From contig JAAALK010000079.1 in assembly GCA_019279435.1 (NCBI GenBank), positions 86,918,162 to 86,982,161 on the forward strand: a stretch of DNA of 64,000 nt, given 5' to 3'. Positions 1 to 11,267 of this stretch are shown piece by piece. Every line of letters begins with the position of its first letter. The first letter of the stretch is position 1. Origin of the DNA: Zizania palustris. Its lineage: Eukaryota; Streptophyta; Magnoliopsida; Poales; Poaceae. The translations under genes were made by a program, and so were the position numbers. A model generated the notes under the pieces. The model was not told the origin of the DNA, did not search any database, and saw only the letters and a list, made by a program, of their open reading frames with translations.

Positions 1-776
1 CGATATTAATCGGCTTCTTTCCAGCATCGAACTTGATTCGGCCTTGCTCCACGGCCAATTGGATCTACTGCCTGAACACTTTGCACTCGTTAGTATGATG
101 CGATGGGGAATTGTGCCATTTGAAGTACTTCTTCTTCTTCAGTTAATCGGTAGGCGATATCACGTGACCATGTGACAAGTTGATCTTCTTCTCATTGAGC
201 AATAGATCCAATATTTTATCGGCCTTGTTGATGTCAATGTCATACTTTTCCTCTTTCTCGGCCGGTTTCACCTAGGAGCATGCAACTTGCTTTTTGATTC
301 TGGACCATTCGGCCATACCGACCTCTGCATCTGAATCGCTGCTCACGTCGGAGTTTGAATGTTATACCTAAGTGTATGCCACCTTATTTTGATACCTGTC
401 TCTCTTGGCTTCTTGGAATCGACTCTCATGTGTTGATACCCTTTGCACAAGTTGGGAGAGGCTCTCGAACTCATGGGATGAAAATCTCTTCTTAATTGGG
501 TTTAGGAGTCCCTGAAATGCCAACTCCGGAAACCGGGTATCACTGAGGCTTAGACTATAGCATCTACTCCATACGTCTTAGAACCTCTGGATATAATCTT
601 ACACCGACTCATCCATTCTCCACTTTATAGTCGTCAAGTCGGTGAGCTTCATTTCTTGGATGTCGGTGAAGAAATATTGGTGAAACTTCTTCTCCAGGTC
701 CACCCATCCTCTGATGGAACCTGTTGGCAACAAAGCAAACCACGCAAAGGCCGATCCTGATAGTGAGAGCGGGAAT
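1..776 (-). pseudogene. Ty3/gypsy gag remnant, cut by the window edge
   Basis: Read on the minus strand, one frame from about 776 down to 1 gives a retrotransposon gag domain. It shows SGSAFAWFALLP, then GWVDLEKKFHQYFF near 690-655, then a Ser/acidic stretch, and finally a knuckle-like WHNSPSHHTNEC near 120-85. In-frame stops lie at 599-601, 578-580 and inside the knuckle segment. The order of parts matches the Gypsy-2 gag at 59244-61270, so this is probably another Tat-type element. Gag normally extends further N-terminal, but similarity ends abruptly at about 776 where LTR-like DNA begins. Non-functional. Confidence 0.8.
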
Positions 777-1330
777 ATATATTGGAATAATATATCAAAG
801 TATCTAGCATGCTTTATTTAGATGAATGGTATAGAACATGAAAAAGATACAATAGAAAGAGATGTCAGACTTAACCAATGAAGACTCAAACTACCACACC
901 TAGATCACATCAATCTAGGAGATCAATCTGATGTAGCCTTAGACCTAGCCAATACACCGAGAATCGGCGACCTTACTGTTTGGACATTCACCTCAAGAGA
1001 TCAATCTAATCTAGCCGTGAAGATATTGACCTAGTTGATACGGTCATCGGGGGTGGCGGGACTCACCTCTTCATCGGAGATCGAAACAATGTAGCCCAGC
1101 TCCGAGTGCTGAACCCCGCTGGGATAAACCTTGAGAATCAAGGGTGGCGATGTGCCGAGTAGTTGTTTGATAGAGATGTGTGTGCTAATCTAACTAGGAG
1201 TATATATTTATAGTCCAGAGACTTGTCGTCCAAGCACTATATCCTAACCGGTTTTTGGATTTATCTTCTTTTCATTTTTATCTCCATCGGCTCCTCTACA
1301 TTCAATCATATTGTAACATCATGGACGTGG
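777..1330 (-). repeat. Possible LTR fragment abutting the broken gag
   Basis: This non-coding DNA begins exactly where gag similarity stops. On the minus strand a TATA-like run (complement of gagtatatatttatag, about 1198-1213) is followed by a C-rich leader with repeated GATTGATCTC-like motifs, as in the R-U5 part of gypsy LTRs. I cannot place its ends and no partner LTR is in the window. Confidence 0.3.
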
Positions 1331-2428
1331 TTCCTTGACCATCTTTTACCAGATCTTCTTTGACTTATGTTGACCATTTGGCATCTTTGGTAGGCTCTGG
1401 GCTTTACCAAATCTTGGAGTCAAGAGAAAGCTTTTCACATATGAATGAAGATGGCAAGGTGAAGAATGGAGTTGGGATTGAGATTGCAAAGAGAAATATC
1501 ATAATGGTGGAGAACACTGCGAAGGAAAGGGCGAGTAAGAAAGACAAACCTAAGAGAAAAGAAAGAGGCAAAAACTATGAGTTCGTTGGTGTCGGGAGTC
1601 AGAACTGACTCACCATCGGCCGAACAACACGACAACAAAGGTTTTAAGTGGAATCTCACTGCATCTCTCCAATGCCTCCCCCACACTCTTCTTCACCAAT
1701 GATGACCGGAACTCCTTTTCTTGGTCGACTGACCTTTGAGGAATGGGCATCGCCATCGAAATATCGGAAGGGGGTGCTAAAGGCTTTCGATTGAATAACT
1801 GGTGTGCTTTGCGGTAGCAAACCTTGTAATGCCAATTGGGGTTGTCGAATGCTAGGATATCAAGGGACAAAAAGGATTTGAAAGATTGCGGAAAGAGTAA
1901 GGTGTGCTAAAGAAATTATTTATAAACCTCACTTGCAATCACACCAAATCTCTGAACCATCGCGATTTCCAAAAGTGTGACCCGGAGCAATCCTCGTCAT
2001 CAATTGCACCGACGCTCATCCAAAACTTACCGACGATTCCAAATCGTGCGGCGGAAGTTGAAGCGAAAAGCGATTGTTGCATTCATGATCTCTTACAAAA
2101 AGTGATGTTGGAAGTTGTGCGAGTCCAATCAGAATCGCTAATTCTGACAAGCACTAGCCTGCATGAGCAAACAGTTTGAACCCCTCCATCAACAAAAGGC
2201 ACTCGATGGCTCTGATGGAGGCCAAAACTTTGACCATCTAGATTCAAAAGGTTTTTCTTGAGATACGAAAGCTTATTCTTTGAAGAAACTCCAGTCTCAA
2301 AGACTGCACTCGATAGGTGCACCTAGGCGGTGCACCAGTCGGGAAAACACATTGTCGAAGATTGTTATTCCAGAGATCTTTACATACACTCGGAACTGTT
2401 TGCACGCCAAAAAGAACTTGGGGGCTGC
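1331..2428. other. Unassigned retrotransposon-flanking DNA, no gene recognised
   Basis: Only short unrelated open frames are present (the longest is about 90 codons) and none shows a known domain. The right end (aagaacttgggggctgc, about 2412-2428) looks like the polypurine tract before the LTR at 2429, so at least the right part is probably the 3' internal end of a plus-strand gypsy element whose coding part is lost. Confidence 0.35.
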
Positions 2429-3107
2429 TGTCGGGAATATGATCCTAGGTTCTCTCCTAAGTGATTTTTGAGTTGACTATCCAACGGTTGGCCTTTTCTA
2501 GAAAACTGGTGGTGAGGGGCCGCAAGTTCTCGAGTCCCGCACTCAAGGCGCGGTCCCTGACTACCGACATCCTAATGGCCAGTTTTAAAGTCCAAGCCAT
2601 CATCAATCTCCATGAAGACTATCATCAAGCATAGTAGTTATCTTCAATAGTCATTGCCCACTAACCGACCGTTCTCTCGGACATTAGTAGGGCCATTTAT
2701 TTGTGATTTGTAACCCATGATCCCTCTCGTATAAAGAGATCAGATGGATCCTAAAACGCAGGCTGACTCGGATTGATTATCTATCTATCTCTCTCTTTGA
2801 GGAGCACACGCATACTTGTCCTCTAATTGGATCATTCCATCTAAGACTTCAATTGTTTTCTAGGAACTTTGTCATATTCTCAATGCAAAGTTCATCCTCA
2901 TACATCATACACACAGAAGTAGGGTTATTATCCTTCAGGAGGTCTTAACCTAACTAAACCCTTGATCGTTTCTTTTGCCTGACTTCTCGAGGTAACCATT
3001 GAGTCAGTATCACAGCTTCCCATCAAACCTAACCAAATCTCACCATGGGTACCCTCGTAGGCTATTGTTGTTCGTACGCAACGACATAAAGCGATGGTTA
3101 TCATTAC
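2429..3107 (+). repeat. Probable 3' LTR of an older gypsy element, interrupted by Gypsy-1
   Basis: It starts TGTCGGGAATATGATCC directly after a G-rich tract (cttgggggctgc), the usual arrangement of a gypsy polypurine tract and 3' LTR. A TATA-like GTATAAAGAG lies at 2729-2738, followed by a C/T-rich leader. No terminal CA is seen before 3108, where the 5' LTR of Gypsy-1 begins, so Gypsy-1 probably inserted inside this LTR. The partner LTR is not in the window. Confidence 0.5.
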
Positions 3108-3629
3108 TGTTGGGGGAAAATATTTCATCCTCCGGGTATTAAGAAAACCTCTACATCAACACAGTCATAAGATAAAATGAAGTTAGAAGCTTTGATCTCC
3201 GAAGGTCTGAAAGCATCAAGGCTTCGCTGTATTTGGAGCCTTCTACAGTGAAAGCCTCCACGAAGGCTTTGGCATGAAGAAGAATTCTGGAGCCTCTTTA
3301 CCCGAAGGGGTACTGCGAGCAAGGACAGAAGAATTACTTTCTCACTGTTAAATTAGTCTTTTACCCTTTTAATCCTACGAAGAATATTAAACAGTATCTT
3401 CTAAGTCGGTTGTAAATAGAGGGTAATGGAGTCTTTTCCTAATGTATTCCGTCTATAAATACCCCTCTTCGCTTTGTAAGGGGTATCGAATATTCAGATA
3501 TTCAATACACACTTCGAACTATCTCAAGCTATTATCTAATTCAGAGGCTCAGAATACTCCTTATAAGCAAATACTTCATTTATCAGTCTTTCGAGTTCAC
3601 TAAACCTGTTAACATAATCTTTTGTGCCA
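3108..3629 (+). repeat. Gypsy-1 5' LTR
   Basis: It runs from TGTTGGGGGAAAATATTTC to TTTTGTGCCA and is followed at once by the primer-binding site. A TATA box (CTATAAATA) lies at 3453-3461, with a pyrimidine-rich leader after it. The length of 522 bp is short for this nest. The body is rich in CTTCG/CGAAG motifs. Confidence 0.8.
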
Positions 3630-3634
3630 ATAGT

Positions 3635-3652
3635 TGGCGCTGTCCGTGGGGA
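3635..3652 (+). other. Gypsy-1 primer-binding site
   Basis: TGGCGCTGTCCGTGGGGA lies five bases after the LTR. It closely resembles the TGGCGCCGTCTGTGGGGA primer site common in plant gypsy elements. Confidence 0.75.
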
Positions 3653-3697
3653 ACTTAGTACAAAAACTTCGTTCTCTACCAATCCTTTCTTAGAGCC

Positions 3698-5139
3698 ATG
3701 CCTCCTAAACGGAGCCTAGGCACTAGTCCCCTCCAAAGGTCTTCTCGGACCTCTAGATTGGGATCTTCGAACACCACCGAGGTCGGAGGACCGTCCATGG
3801 TCCTCCCACCTCAAACTCCCGAAGTAAACACTCATCCTCGAGCATATAAAGCCTATCCTGTGGCTCCGTCTGTGCTCCTCACTGACTTTGTTAGTTCTCA
3901 AGACCCGAAGGGCCCCTATGGAGGAAATGAAGGCCATCCAGATGACGTGGTGGACAAGATGGCTCGGCTTCAGGCCGAGGTAGAAAGGTGGAGGCAGGAA
4001 GTTGTCGATAGGCTTCACCCTTAAGCTAGCCCAGTCATCCTAGAGGTGCCTCAAGACGATGACCTATTTACTATCCCGAAAGCTTCTGAGGTCCAAAGAA
4101 GCACCAAGAATGCTTCCTTCGACGATGAGTCTCCGCTACACCCAGACTTGCAAAAGGTGCGCTTCGACCCCAAGTTCAGGACTTCGAAGTTGTGCAAGTA
4201 CTCCGGAGAGGAAGACCCCAAAGAATTATCCTTCTCTTATGCTCTTGCAATTGAAGCCAGCGGAGGGTTCAAGACACGATGGCCAAGTGTTTCCCCCTTA
4301 CGCTCGAAGGGGTGGCTCTTTGTTGGTTCTAGTCTTTAAAATCAGGATCAATTAAGGCTTGGGAGAAGCTGAAGAAAAAATTCATGAGAAATTTTCAAGG
4401 GACTTTTGTGCCCCTGATGTCTACAGGGAGTCTTTTTCAGGTGAAGAAGCAGCCCAGAGAAACTCTACATCAATTCTACAAGCATTTCACTCATACGAAG
4501 TCCCAGATAAAGGGGTTGTCTACATCATCCATTGTTGACACTGCACGCAAAGGTGTCACAAACCTGGGCCTCCTCGATAAGCTTCATCGGAAACATATTT
4601 CTTCGATAGCGCAACTAATGACCTACTTCGAGCAATATGCCAAGTCAAAAGAAGGATGGCTTCAAAGGACTGCTTTGTCTTCATCGGCTTTCCTTCAAGA
4701 AGTCAAGATCGAGCCGAAGGCCTCAAGTTCATCACAAGTGTCTCTCTTCAAAAATAATCAGCATGATGGACGAAGAGGACGAAAGCATCCTCGCTCTAAA
4801 GTTCTAAATATTTCCCCTTCTACTTCGAAATTACCTCCTAAGTATCCATAGGCTTAGGGCAACAAGGTCAGTGGCTCAAGGCCGCTAGGGAAGCCGGCTG
4901 GTCGAGGTCAGGCCTTCTTCTGCTATGTGCATGGTGAAAACCGAAGCCATACCACCGACACATGCAAGTCCATATTATCTCTGCGGAGCGAATATCTCGA
5001 GAGGAGCTCTGGTCGAGGCACTACTGGCCGAGCCTCTCCGGCGACACGTCTAGAGTCGGTGCAGACTGTCGGACGTGTGGACAGTTTCAAAGCCCCAAGA
5101 CAACTTTCGGTGGCTAGTGTTATGCCACCTCCGAAGTAA
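3698..5139 (+). pseudogene. gag: Gypsy-1 gag, broken
   Basis: The first ATG after the primer site opens a frame beginning MPPKRSLG. A TAA at 4022-4024 interrupts it, the same frame resumes to 4339, then a shift moves to the frame of 4384-4851. The capsid-type gag domain lies near 4305-4600 (ALCWF, then GSIKAWEKLKKKF, then QPRETLHQFYKHF). After a TAG at 4849-4851 the same frame gives a knuckle-like segment (CYVHGENRSHTTDTC) near 4919-4965, comparable to the CKWHDSHSHYTNDYN segment of Gypsy-2. Gag would form the particle shell and package RNA. With at least two stops and one frameshift this copy cannot. Confidence 0.8.
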
Positions 5140-5853
5140 GAAGACAACCAAGACCGCGGAAAGCGGGTAGTCCTGCCCATCTCTGGAGGAGGGACCCTGA
5201 GCGGCATATCGAAGCGTCAGCGAAGGGAATATGTGCGTGAAGTAGGGCACATTGGGACCTCTTCGTCAGCAACTGAAATGCCTGAGTAGTCTCATGTTCC
5301 CATATCTTTCTCTGTAGATGATGCATCTAGAATTAAATTCTCCCATGCGGACCCTCTTGTTATTACAGCTGACATTGCAGGAACAGAGGTCCGGCGAGTG
5401 TTGGTTGATGGTGGAAGCTCCACGGACATCATCTTCGTCTAGTCCTTCGATCAATTATGAATCCCACGGAGTAAGGCCATGGCCCACCTCATGATTCCAT
5501 GTAGGTAAATAATGTGCAGGACCATTCGGAGGATACTTTTTTGTCAAGAGACCCCTCAAGGATCTCCTTCCTCAAGGCAAGCCCCGAAGGTGAAGTTGTA
5601 ATGAAGATCATCGTCAAGGACGACAAAGACTATCCCATCTAGTTTGGCAAGGAATTTCCTCCGGAAATTGCCACTTCACTGGAGGAAATAGTTAAATACA
5701 ATCTGGATGTATTTGCCTGATCAAACAAAGATATTCCCAGAATCGACTGAAGTATTATTGAGCACAACCTGCTCGTCAGCCCAAGGGTTTGACCTGTTCG
5801 CCAGGGGCTCCGCAAGTTGTCAACAGAAAGAGCAGATCTAGCCAAAGCAGAGG
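5140..5853 (+). pseudogene. pol: Gypsy-1 protease and RT approach, broken by Gypsy-2 insertion
   Basis: In the same frame as the end of gag, RVLVDGGSSTDIIF at about 5390-5439 is the aspartyl protease active-site motif of plant gypsy elements (V-D-G-G-S/A), preceded by a typical SKRQRREYVREV stretch. A TAG at 5440-5442 follows. Further on, in another frame, about 5690-5853 reads like the segment just before RT (NLDVFA, DIPRID, PVRQ) with three stops. Similarity stops at 5853, where the Gypsy-2 LTR begins, and resumes at 62655. Confidence 0.75.
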
Positions 5854-6378
5854 TGTTGACATGAAAACATGCCCCGCACTTAGGTCAGTTCGATGATCCA
5901 AAAGTGTGCGGATACTTAGGAACAAGCCTAAGCGTAACACAACACTGACATCGCGTTCCGACTACCCTTAATAGTGGCATGGGAGGTGGAGTCGCCGGGT
6001 AATCATATCACACAAAAATAATCCAATTAGCCAAAAAGAAATATATTAGATAAAATAAACCAGCAAGCTGAACGGAGCCTAACTGATTTGAAGTGTACTA
6101 TGCGAAGGGTATCACCGAAGGTAGCCTTCGGCATCTGATGCGAAGGGTCTCACCGAAGGTATTCTTCTGTGTTCAGACTGATCTAGCTGAAGGCAGGCTC
6201 CAAAAAGATCTCGACGCAAAATCACCTCCGAACAGCGGGTTCGACGTGAAGTCTCTGACATGACAAAATATCTCCAACGCAACACATTGGTGTGACTTCG
6301 ACTGGCACGGGTACAAACATGGTGAATCCTATCATGATGAAGCCTATTGTGGAGTGTGTTGGCACGCGGGACCTGGTC
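5854..6378 (-). repeat. Gypsy-2 3' LTR, first part
   Basis: TGTTGACATGAAAACATGCC onward aligns with the right LTR from 61309. Similarity stops at 6378 (acctggtc) where Copia-A begins; the rest of the LTR is at 52765-53592. Confidence 0.9.
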
Positions 6379-7097
6379 TAAGGAACATAGTGAGGTTTGT
6401 CACTATGATTCATGGTTATGATGAGTGATTGATAGGGTGATGCCATGAGTTTGTGTCTAGGTGTTTTGGATATGTGTGTGTCTGTGTTTGTCTCGTGTGT
6501 GCAGGCTTGAGTTACTCGTCAACTGTCGACGGCAAAGGATCAGGGTTAGATGGGGAGTCTAACGCCAGATGGTCGAGGGTGTTAGTCGAAGTCAAGAGTG
6601 GACTCAGATGTACGCATGGAGGTCGAACAGGACATGAGTTGAAGATTGATCAAGACGAAGTCCTGATCGAGTCAGCGAAAGGGAAGCCAGTTCAAGTGAC
6701 AAGGTGGCTCGAGGGATCGAGAGTGGGAGAGACTTGCTGGTGGTCGAGTTCGCGGACTGACGATGGTAGTCGACGATCAGGGGAGGCTTTGTCGGTTTTT
6801 GCTGAAAACCATCGAAACATTAAATGCTTTTATACAATAAATAGGAGTTTAGTTTTAGTTTGAATATTTCAGTTTTGTAGTGTATTCTTTTGTTATATTT
6901 TTAGAATGGTCTTATTCAGTTTTGTAAAATTGGCTTCTAGAAGCTGCCTACTTAAGGGATCTTATCCCCCAAGTATGGCTAGAACTTTTGGACAACATTT
7001 TCATTCTAAAATTGAGAGAAAAATGTTGTTCGAGTTGTTTTTGGATAGGCTACAGTGCGTTTGGGTGAAATTGGATGATCTGCTATAGGCGATCTCA
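6379..7097 (+). repeat. Copia-A 5' LTR, first part
   Basis: It matches the 3' LTR from 50598 (aaggaacatagtgaggtttg) as far as about 6852. The segment from about 6853 to 7097 is missing from the 3' LTR but its start resembles the solo LTR at 37322-40107, so it is genuine LTR sequence. Copia-B interrupts at 7098. The open frame at 6453-6863 has counterparts in the other LTR copies but no known domain. Confidence 0.88.
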
Positions 7098-8787
7098 TGA
7101 GGAGCCATGTTGAAGAGCATGGTCCTCATGGCTCCAGATGTGATGAGTGATTATCAACGCAAGTCAAAGAGAAGACAAAGAGAAGATGAGACCTGTCGTG
7201 TCTGGGCCGCGTGTGACTCAGGTACATGGGCGGCGAGCGACTGCCGGGCAGAGGGGCTGCAAAGTCGGGCCAGCCCAATTCGAGTACTTGGGCTAGGAGC
7301 GGCAGAGGATCCACTGGTTTGTTCACCGGGATTGACTCAGGTACATGGGCAGTGAGCGATTGCCGGGCTGAGGGAGTCGTGGAATTGGGCCAGCCCAATC
7401 CGGTTACCCGGTGCGAAGACGGTGGACGCTTTGTCAGTTTCAGCGCAAAACTAACGACCGATGATCTTGGATCCTACCGTTCTAAGGCGAAGTCGTAGCT
7501 GCTACGAAAGCTCCGCATCAGGATAAGTTATATTTATTTAGGATTTTACTATTTTGCCTTTTAGGCCCACGGTCTGTGTTAGTCGAGTTTGTAAAAATCC
7601 TAAGGGAAGTTTGGACTTTTCCATTTTTTATTTCAGCGTCTGTGTAATTTACCCTAGGGGTAAATCTATCTTTTCCCCTTTTATTGGGCTGCCTATAAAT
7701 AGGCCCCAATCCCCTATGGTTAGGGTTAACTCAACTTAATGAAAATATGAGTTCATTTTTTCCATTGTTTTTCCAGCCACCGCAATCTTTCTTCCCCATC
7801 ATTTTTCCGTGGCTCGGTTTTTTTTCTCCGGCCATTGTTTCTGAGCGGCACGAGGGCTGTCGGCGGTGTGGTGATCAGCAGTCCAGGAGCTGCACTCGGC
7901 ACACTGCGTGTGACGCGAGCTGCATTGGCATAGCATCCTGAGCGGTGGAGTCGGCATGTGGCGCAAGGCTCTTCTTGGAGACGCAAGCAGCCGAAGCAGC
8001 CATGCGGCTTGCAGTCCTACAACACACGTAGCTGAGCTACATAGGCGAAGATCTCTAGGCGGGCATTGGCAACTGAGCAGCAGTACTGCACACGCTAGGA
8101 GCTAGCAGTAGGCGCAGGCGTAGCTTTGCGCTACATCATGTGTGGGGCCAACGATTGGACAAGCGCCGCTGCTACGGAGTAGAAGACATGACATCGCTTC
8201 TCTGGTGCATGATTTTCGGCATGGTTTCTGGCGCCAGGAGCAGAAGCTGACTCCGGATGAAGCACGCGCATGGTGTGTTTGGTCATATGTGCACAGAAGA
8301 CAGATTCAAACAGTAATCTAGTTTCTCGTTTTTTTCTTGTGCATTGTTTTCATTCAAAATATTCTGGAATGAATGGATTATTTCCTAGCACATTTTAATT
8401 GACTACATCTAGTTATTTTTTTAAAATGTGTCAAATAGTGTGCATGACTTTTATATGAACTGCATGTGATTTATGATTGGTTGAGAACATATTTAATCAT
8501 CTATTGTTATTGTGTTTTTGATTAAATGCCTGTGATGATTATCTTTATGATGCGTGACATGCCTATGAATTGAATGTCTTGTTGATCTGCCTTTAAACAC
8601 TGTGTTGGTATCTTTTTGACTAGGACACCGGTTGTTTTTAGGCTAGATTATTTTTAGTACCTGTGATCTGCTTTGCTTCTGCTGATTGTCTGTCGAGGTG
8701 CATTGGGTGTTGGGAGAAGGCCATTGATTCGAAAGAATTTTTAGGCGCCCATTCATCCCCCCTCTGATCGCTACTTTCGGTCCTACA
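7098..8787 (+). repeat. Copia-B 5' LTR
   Basis: TGAGGAGCCATG...TTTCGGTCCTACA. TATA box CTATAAATA at 7693-7701, followed by a C/T-rich leader. An imperfect direct repeat of about 78 bp with a 119 bp period (7215-7292 and 7334-7411) is also in the 3' LTR. The end carries the CCCATTCA..CCCCTCTGATCGCTA box shared, with changes, by all the copia LTRs here. Confidence 0.9.
7693..7701 (+). promoter_or_regulatory. TATA box of the Copia-B 5' LTR
   Basis: CTATAAATA, at the same place in the 3' LTR (41196-41204), just before the G/C-rich leader. Probable start-site element for the element's transcript. Confidence 0.65.
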
Positions 8788-8789
8788 AG

Positions 8790-8801
8790 TGGTATCAGAG
8801 C
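8790..8801 (+). other. Copia-B primer-binding site
   Basis: TGGTATCAGAGC, complementary to the 3' end of plant initiator methionine tRNA, two bases after the 5' LTR. Confidence 0.92.
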
Positions 8802-8851
8802 CTGTTAGGGTTTTTCCATACCTTAACCAGTTCTAACCCAAGGTAGTGATC

Positions 8852-11267
8852 ATGACTTCATCTGGCAAGGTCTCGTCCCTTGAGGCTTTTGGCTACAATT
8901 ACTAGAAGACTGGCATGCGAGCCTATCTCATGAGCCAAAGCTCAGACATTTGGGATGTTTGTGTTCATGAAACTTTTACTATGCTTCCTGTTGTTGAGTG
9001 CACTTCCCCCGATATAGTCGCCCAACATCAGAACAACAACAAAGCTATGAACATTTTGTTTTCTGGTTTAGGTCCCACTGAGTTTGAGTGTGTGAGCCAT
9101 CTCAGCACTGCTAGAGAGATCTGGGCTACCCTCCAGGCACACCATGAGGGGAAATCCTAGGTCAAGGCTCGGCTCTATCAGACCTACCGGCGTGAATATG
9201 AAAATTTCACACAGAAGCCGGGTGAATCTATTGAAGCTTTGGTTGGTCGTTTTCAATCGATCATCAACAAGCTTCGGGCCAACAAGGCTGATGGAGTTCA
9301 GTTGGTCTTAGATCATGAGCAGGCGCTCAAGGTTCTTCATACCTTGGACCCTAAAATCTGGGAGATCAAGGTATCCTCTATCATTGAGAGCACCTCTTAT
9401 GATACCTTGACTATCGCAGAGCTTTTCAGTAAGCTCAAGGCCATAGAGGTTGATATCGAGTTGAGATCAAATCTCACTGGTTCTGGCTCAAAAACCCTGG
9501 CCCTTGTGACTCCTTCTGCTGACTCCTCTTTGAGCTGTGTTGCGTTCTCTTTGATGTCTATCACCGAGGACCAGCTTGATTCGTTAGGAGATGATGATCT
9601 GTATCTTTTTAACAATCGGGTGCATCGTGTCTATGATAAACGAATGTTCAAAAGACACGGCACAAAATCTGGATGCTTTGTGTGTGGTGATCCAGGTCAC
9701 TTCATCACTGACTGCCCCAAGCGGAACAGTCACAATAAGGGCACCGGTGGTGGCTCCTACGACTGCGGCAAGCACGACAGCTCCACCTTCATAAAGGGCA
9801 AGCCAAAGACGAGGTTCTTTCAAAAGGCCCTGAAGGACTATCGGCGTGAGAACAATAAGAGAGACAAGACCTTCTTCGCCGAGATGGAGAGAAGCTACTC
9901 CAATAGATCATCGTCTTCTTCCTCTTCATCAAGCTCAAGTGATGAGGAGATCGTGATCAAGAAGGGGAAGGACAAGGATGATCCGGTGGGCCTCTGCTTC
10001 ATGGCCTTCGGGGACAAGCCGAAGAGCCACTCGCACCACAGCCAAAGATCCCGCAAGAGCTTGTACTCAATGGCTCTTGGGGATAAGGAAGAGAAGGGCT
10101 CCCCCGATAACTCTAACGATAACGATGATGAAAAGGTATCCTCCTATGAACAAGAAGTCGTTGAATTACTAGAAGAGAACCGTCAGGAGTTGAGGTATCG
10201 GGAGAAACTGCTTAGAGGGGCTAAGAAAAGTATATATGAGCTTGAGAGTGAGCTTGCCATGGCCAATGGCAAGATTAAGAGTCTATCTTCTTCCCCTTGC
10301 TTGGGTAGTAGCAGTGAGTGCCCTAACTGCGAGGTGCTGTTGTGTGACCTGACGACTCTGAAGTCCAGGTACACAGAGAGGGTAGATGAGAGAGACGCTA
10401 TGGCCACTAAGCTTGATAGCGCTCAGCTAGAGCTAAAAGATGCTCATGCCACTGTCATTGTGCCCTGTGTAGACTGCCCATCCCATCTAGCTAGTTTAGC
10501 TGAGCTGAGGGCCAAGAGTGATGAGCAGTTGGGCGAGTTAGAGAGAGTCAGAACTGAGCTGGAGCAGACTAAGCTTGAGTTGGAGACATTGTCAGTTCCA
10601 CCCACTGTTTGTGAGAACTGCTTATCCGTAAGATTGGAACTAATCAAGCTAAAAGCTGAGAAGTCTGTCCAAGTTGATAGAGAGTGTGAGATCTGCTTGT
10701 CTTAGGTGGAGGTGCTAGCTTCCTTGAGAGAGGAGCTAGCTGATGCTCAGAACGAGAACTCTTACCTCCGTCAGATCCTTAGTTGGGTGAGTGTCAGAGA
10801 GCCACAACTCGGCATGATGATCCAATAGTTCAAGAGGCAGGATGGGTTTAGGGTAGGTTACACCTACACCAAGGCTGACTTTGAGAGTGCCATTAGCCAT
10901 GCAGTGGGGTGGAGTAAGATGACTCCAGAGCAGAGATATCCCAAGACTCACTCCACATCCCAAGAATCCTACCTATCACTGTGAGTTTTGTCCGAGAGAC
11001 GTGCATTTTGAGGAGTTTTGCTTCAGGAGGAAGCGGGTTGAGAGAGCAGAGAGAGCTCAAGGTGGGCAGGAGCAGTTCTACCAGTAGGGTGGTAGACAGA
11101 GAGTCCCTCGATGCGGAGAGAGGCTAGAGGCCAGGGCACGTCATGTAGGTGGTGGTAGAGGAGACGGCTTTCGTGCCCGTGCTTCGGAGGGTGGTTTTCG
11201 CTCTAGCAGTGCTCTAGGTCATTCTAGATATGGCTTTGGACCTCGTGGCCGAGACTTTAGGCAGAAC
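8852..11267 (+). pseudogene. gag: Copia-B gag, interrupted by Gypsy-3
   Basis: ATG at 8852, in the frame of the long open stretch 9239-10705 (488 codons). Order: the gag domain of Ty1/copia elements (LSTAREIWATLQ, then KPGESIEALVGRF), a CCHC knuckle CFVCGDPGHFITDC at 9674-9715, a serine run near 9905-9945 followed by acidic residues, then a Glu/Leu-rich probable coiled coil to about 10700. TAG codons lie at about 8903 and at 9158-9160 and 10703-10705. Past further stops and a shift, a second knuckle CEFCPRDVHFEEFC falls near 10977-11020, then an Arg/Gly-rich tail. The sequence ends at 11267 inside that tail and continues at 33079. The extended gag with coiled coil is a Sirevirus trait. Confidence 0.85.

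Noticed and set aside
6453..6560. Start of the 136-codon frame looks like a signal peptide (VCVCVCLVCAG)
   Set aside because: It comes from a TGTGTGTCTGTG run within the LTR; no mature domain follows, so it is not called a secreted protein gene.
8790..8801. TGGTATCAGAGC as a tRNA gene fragment
   Set aside because: It occurs only next to LTR ends (also at 22961, 27398 and 43986) and is the primer-binding site; no cloverleaf surrounds it.
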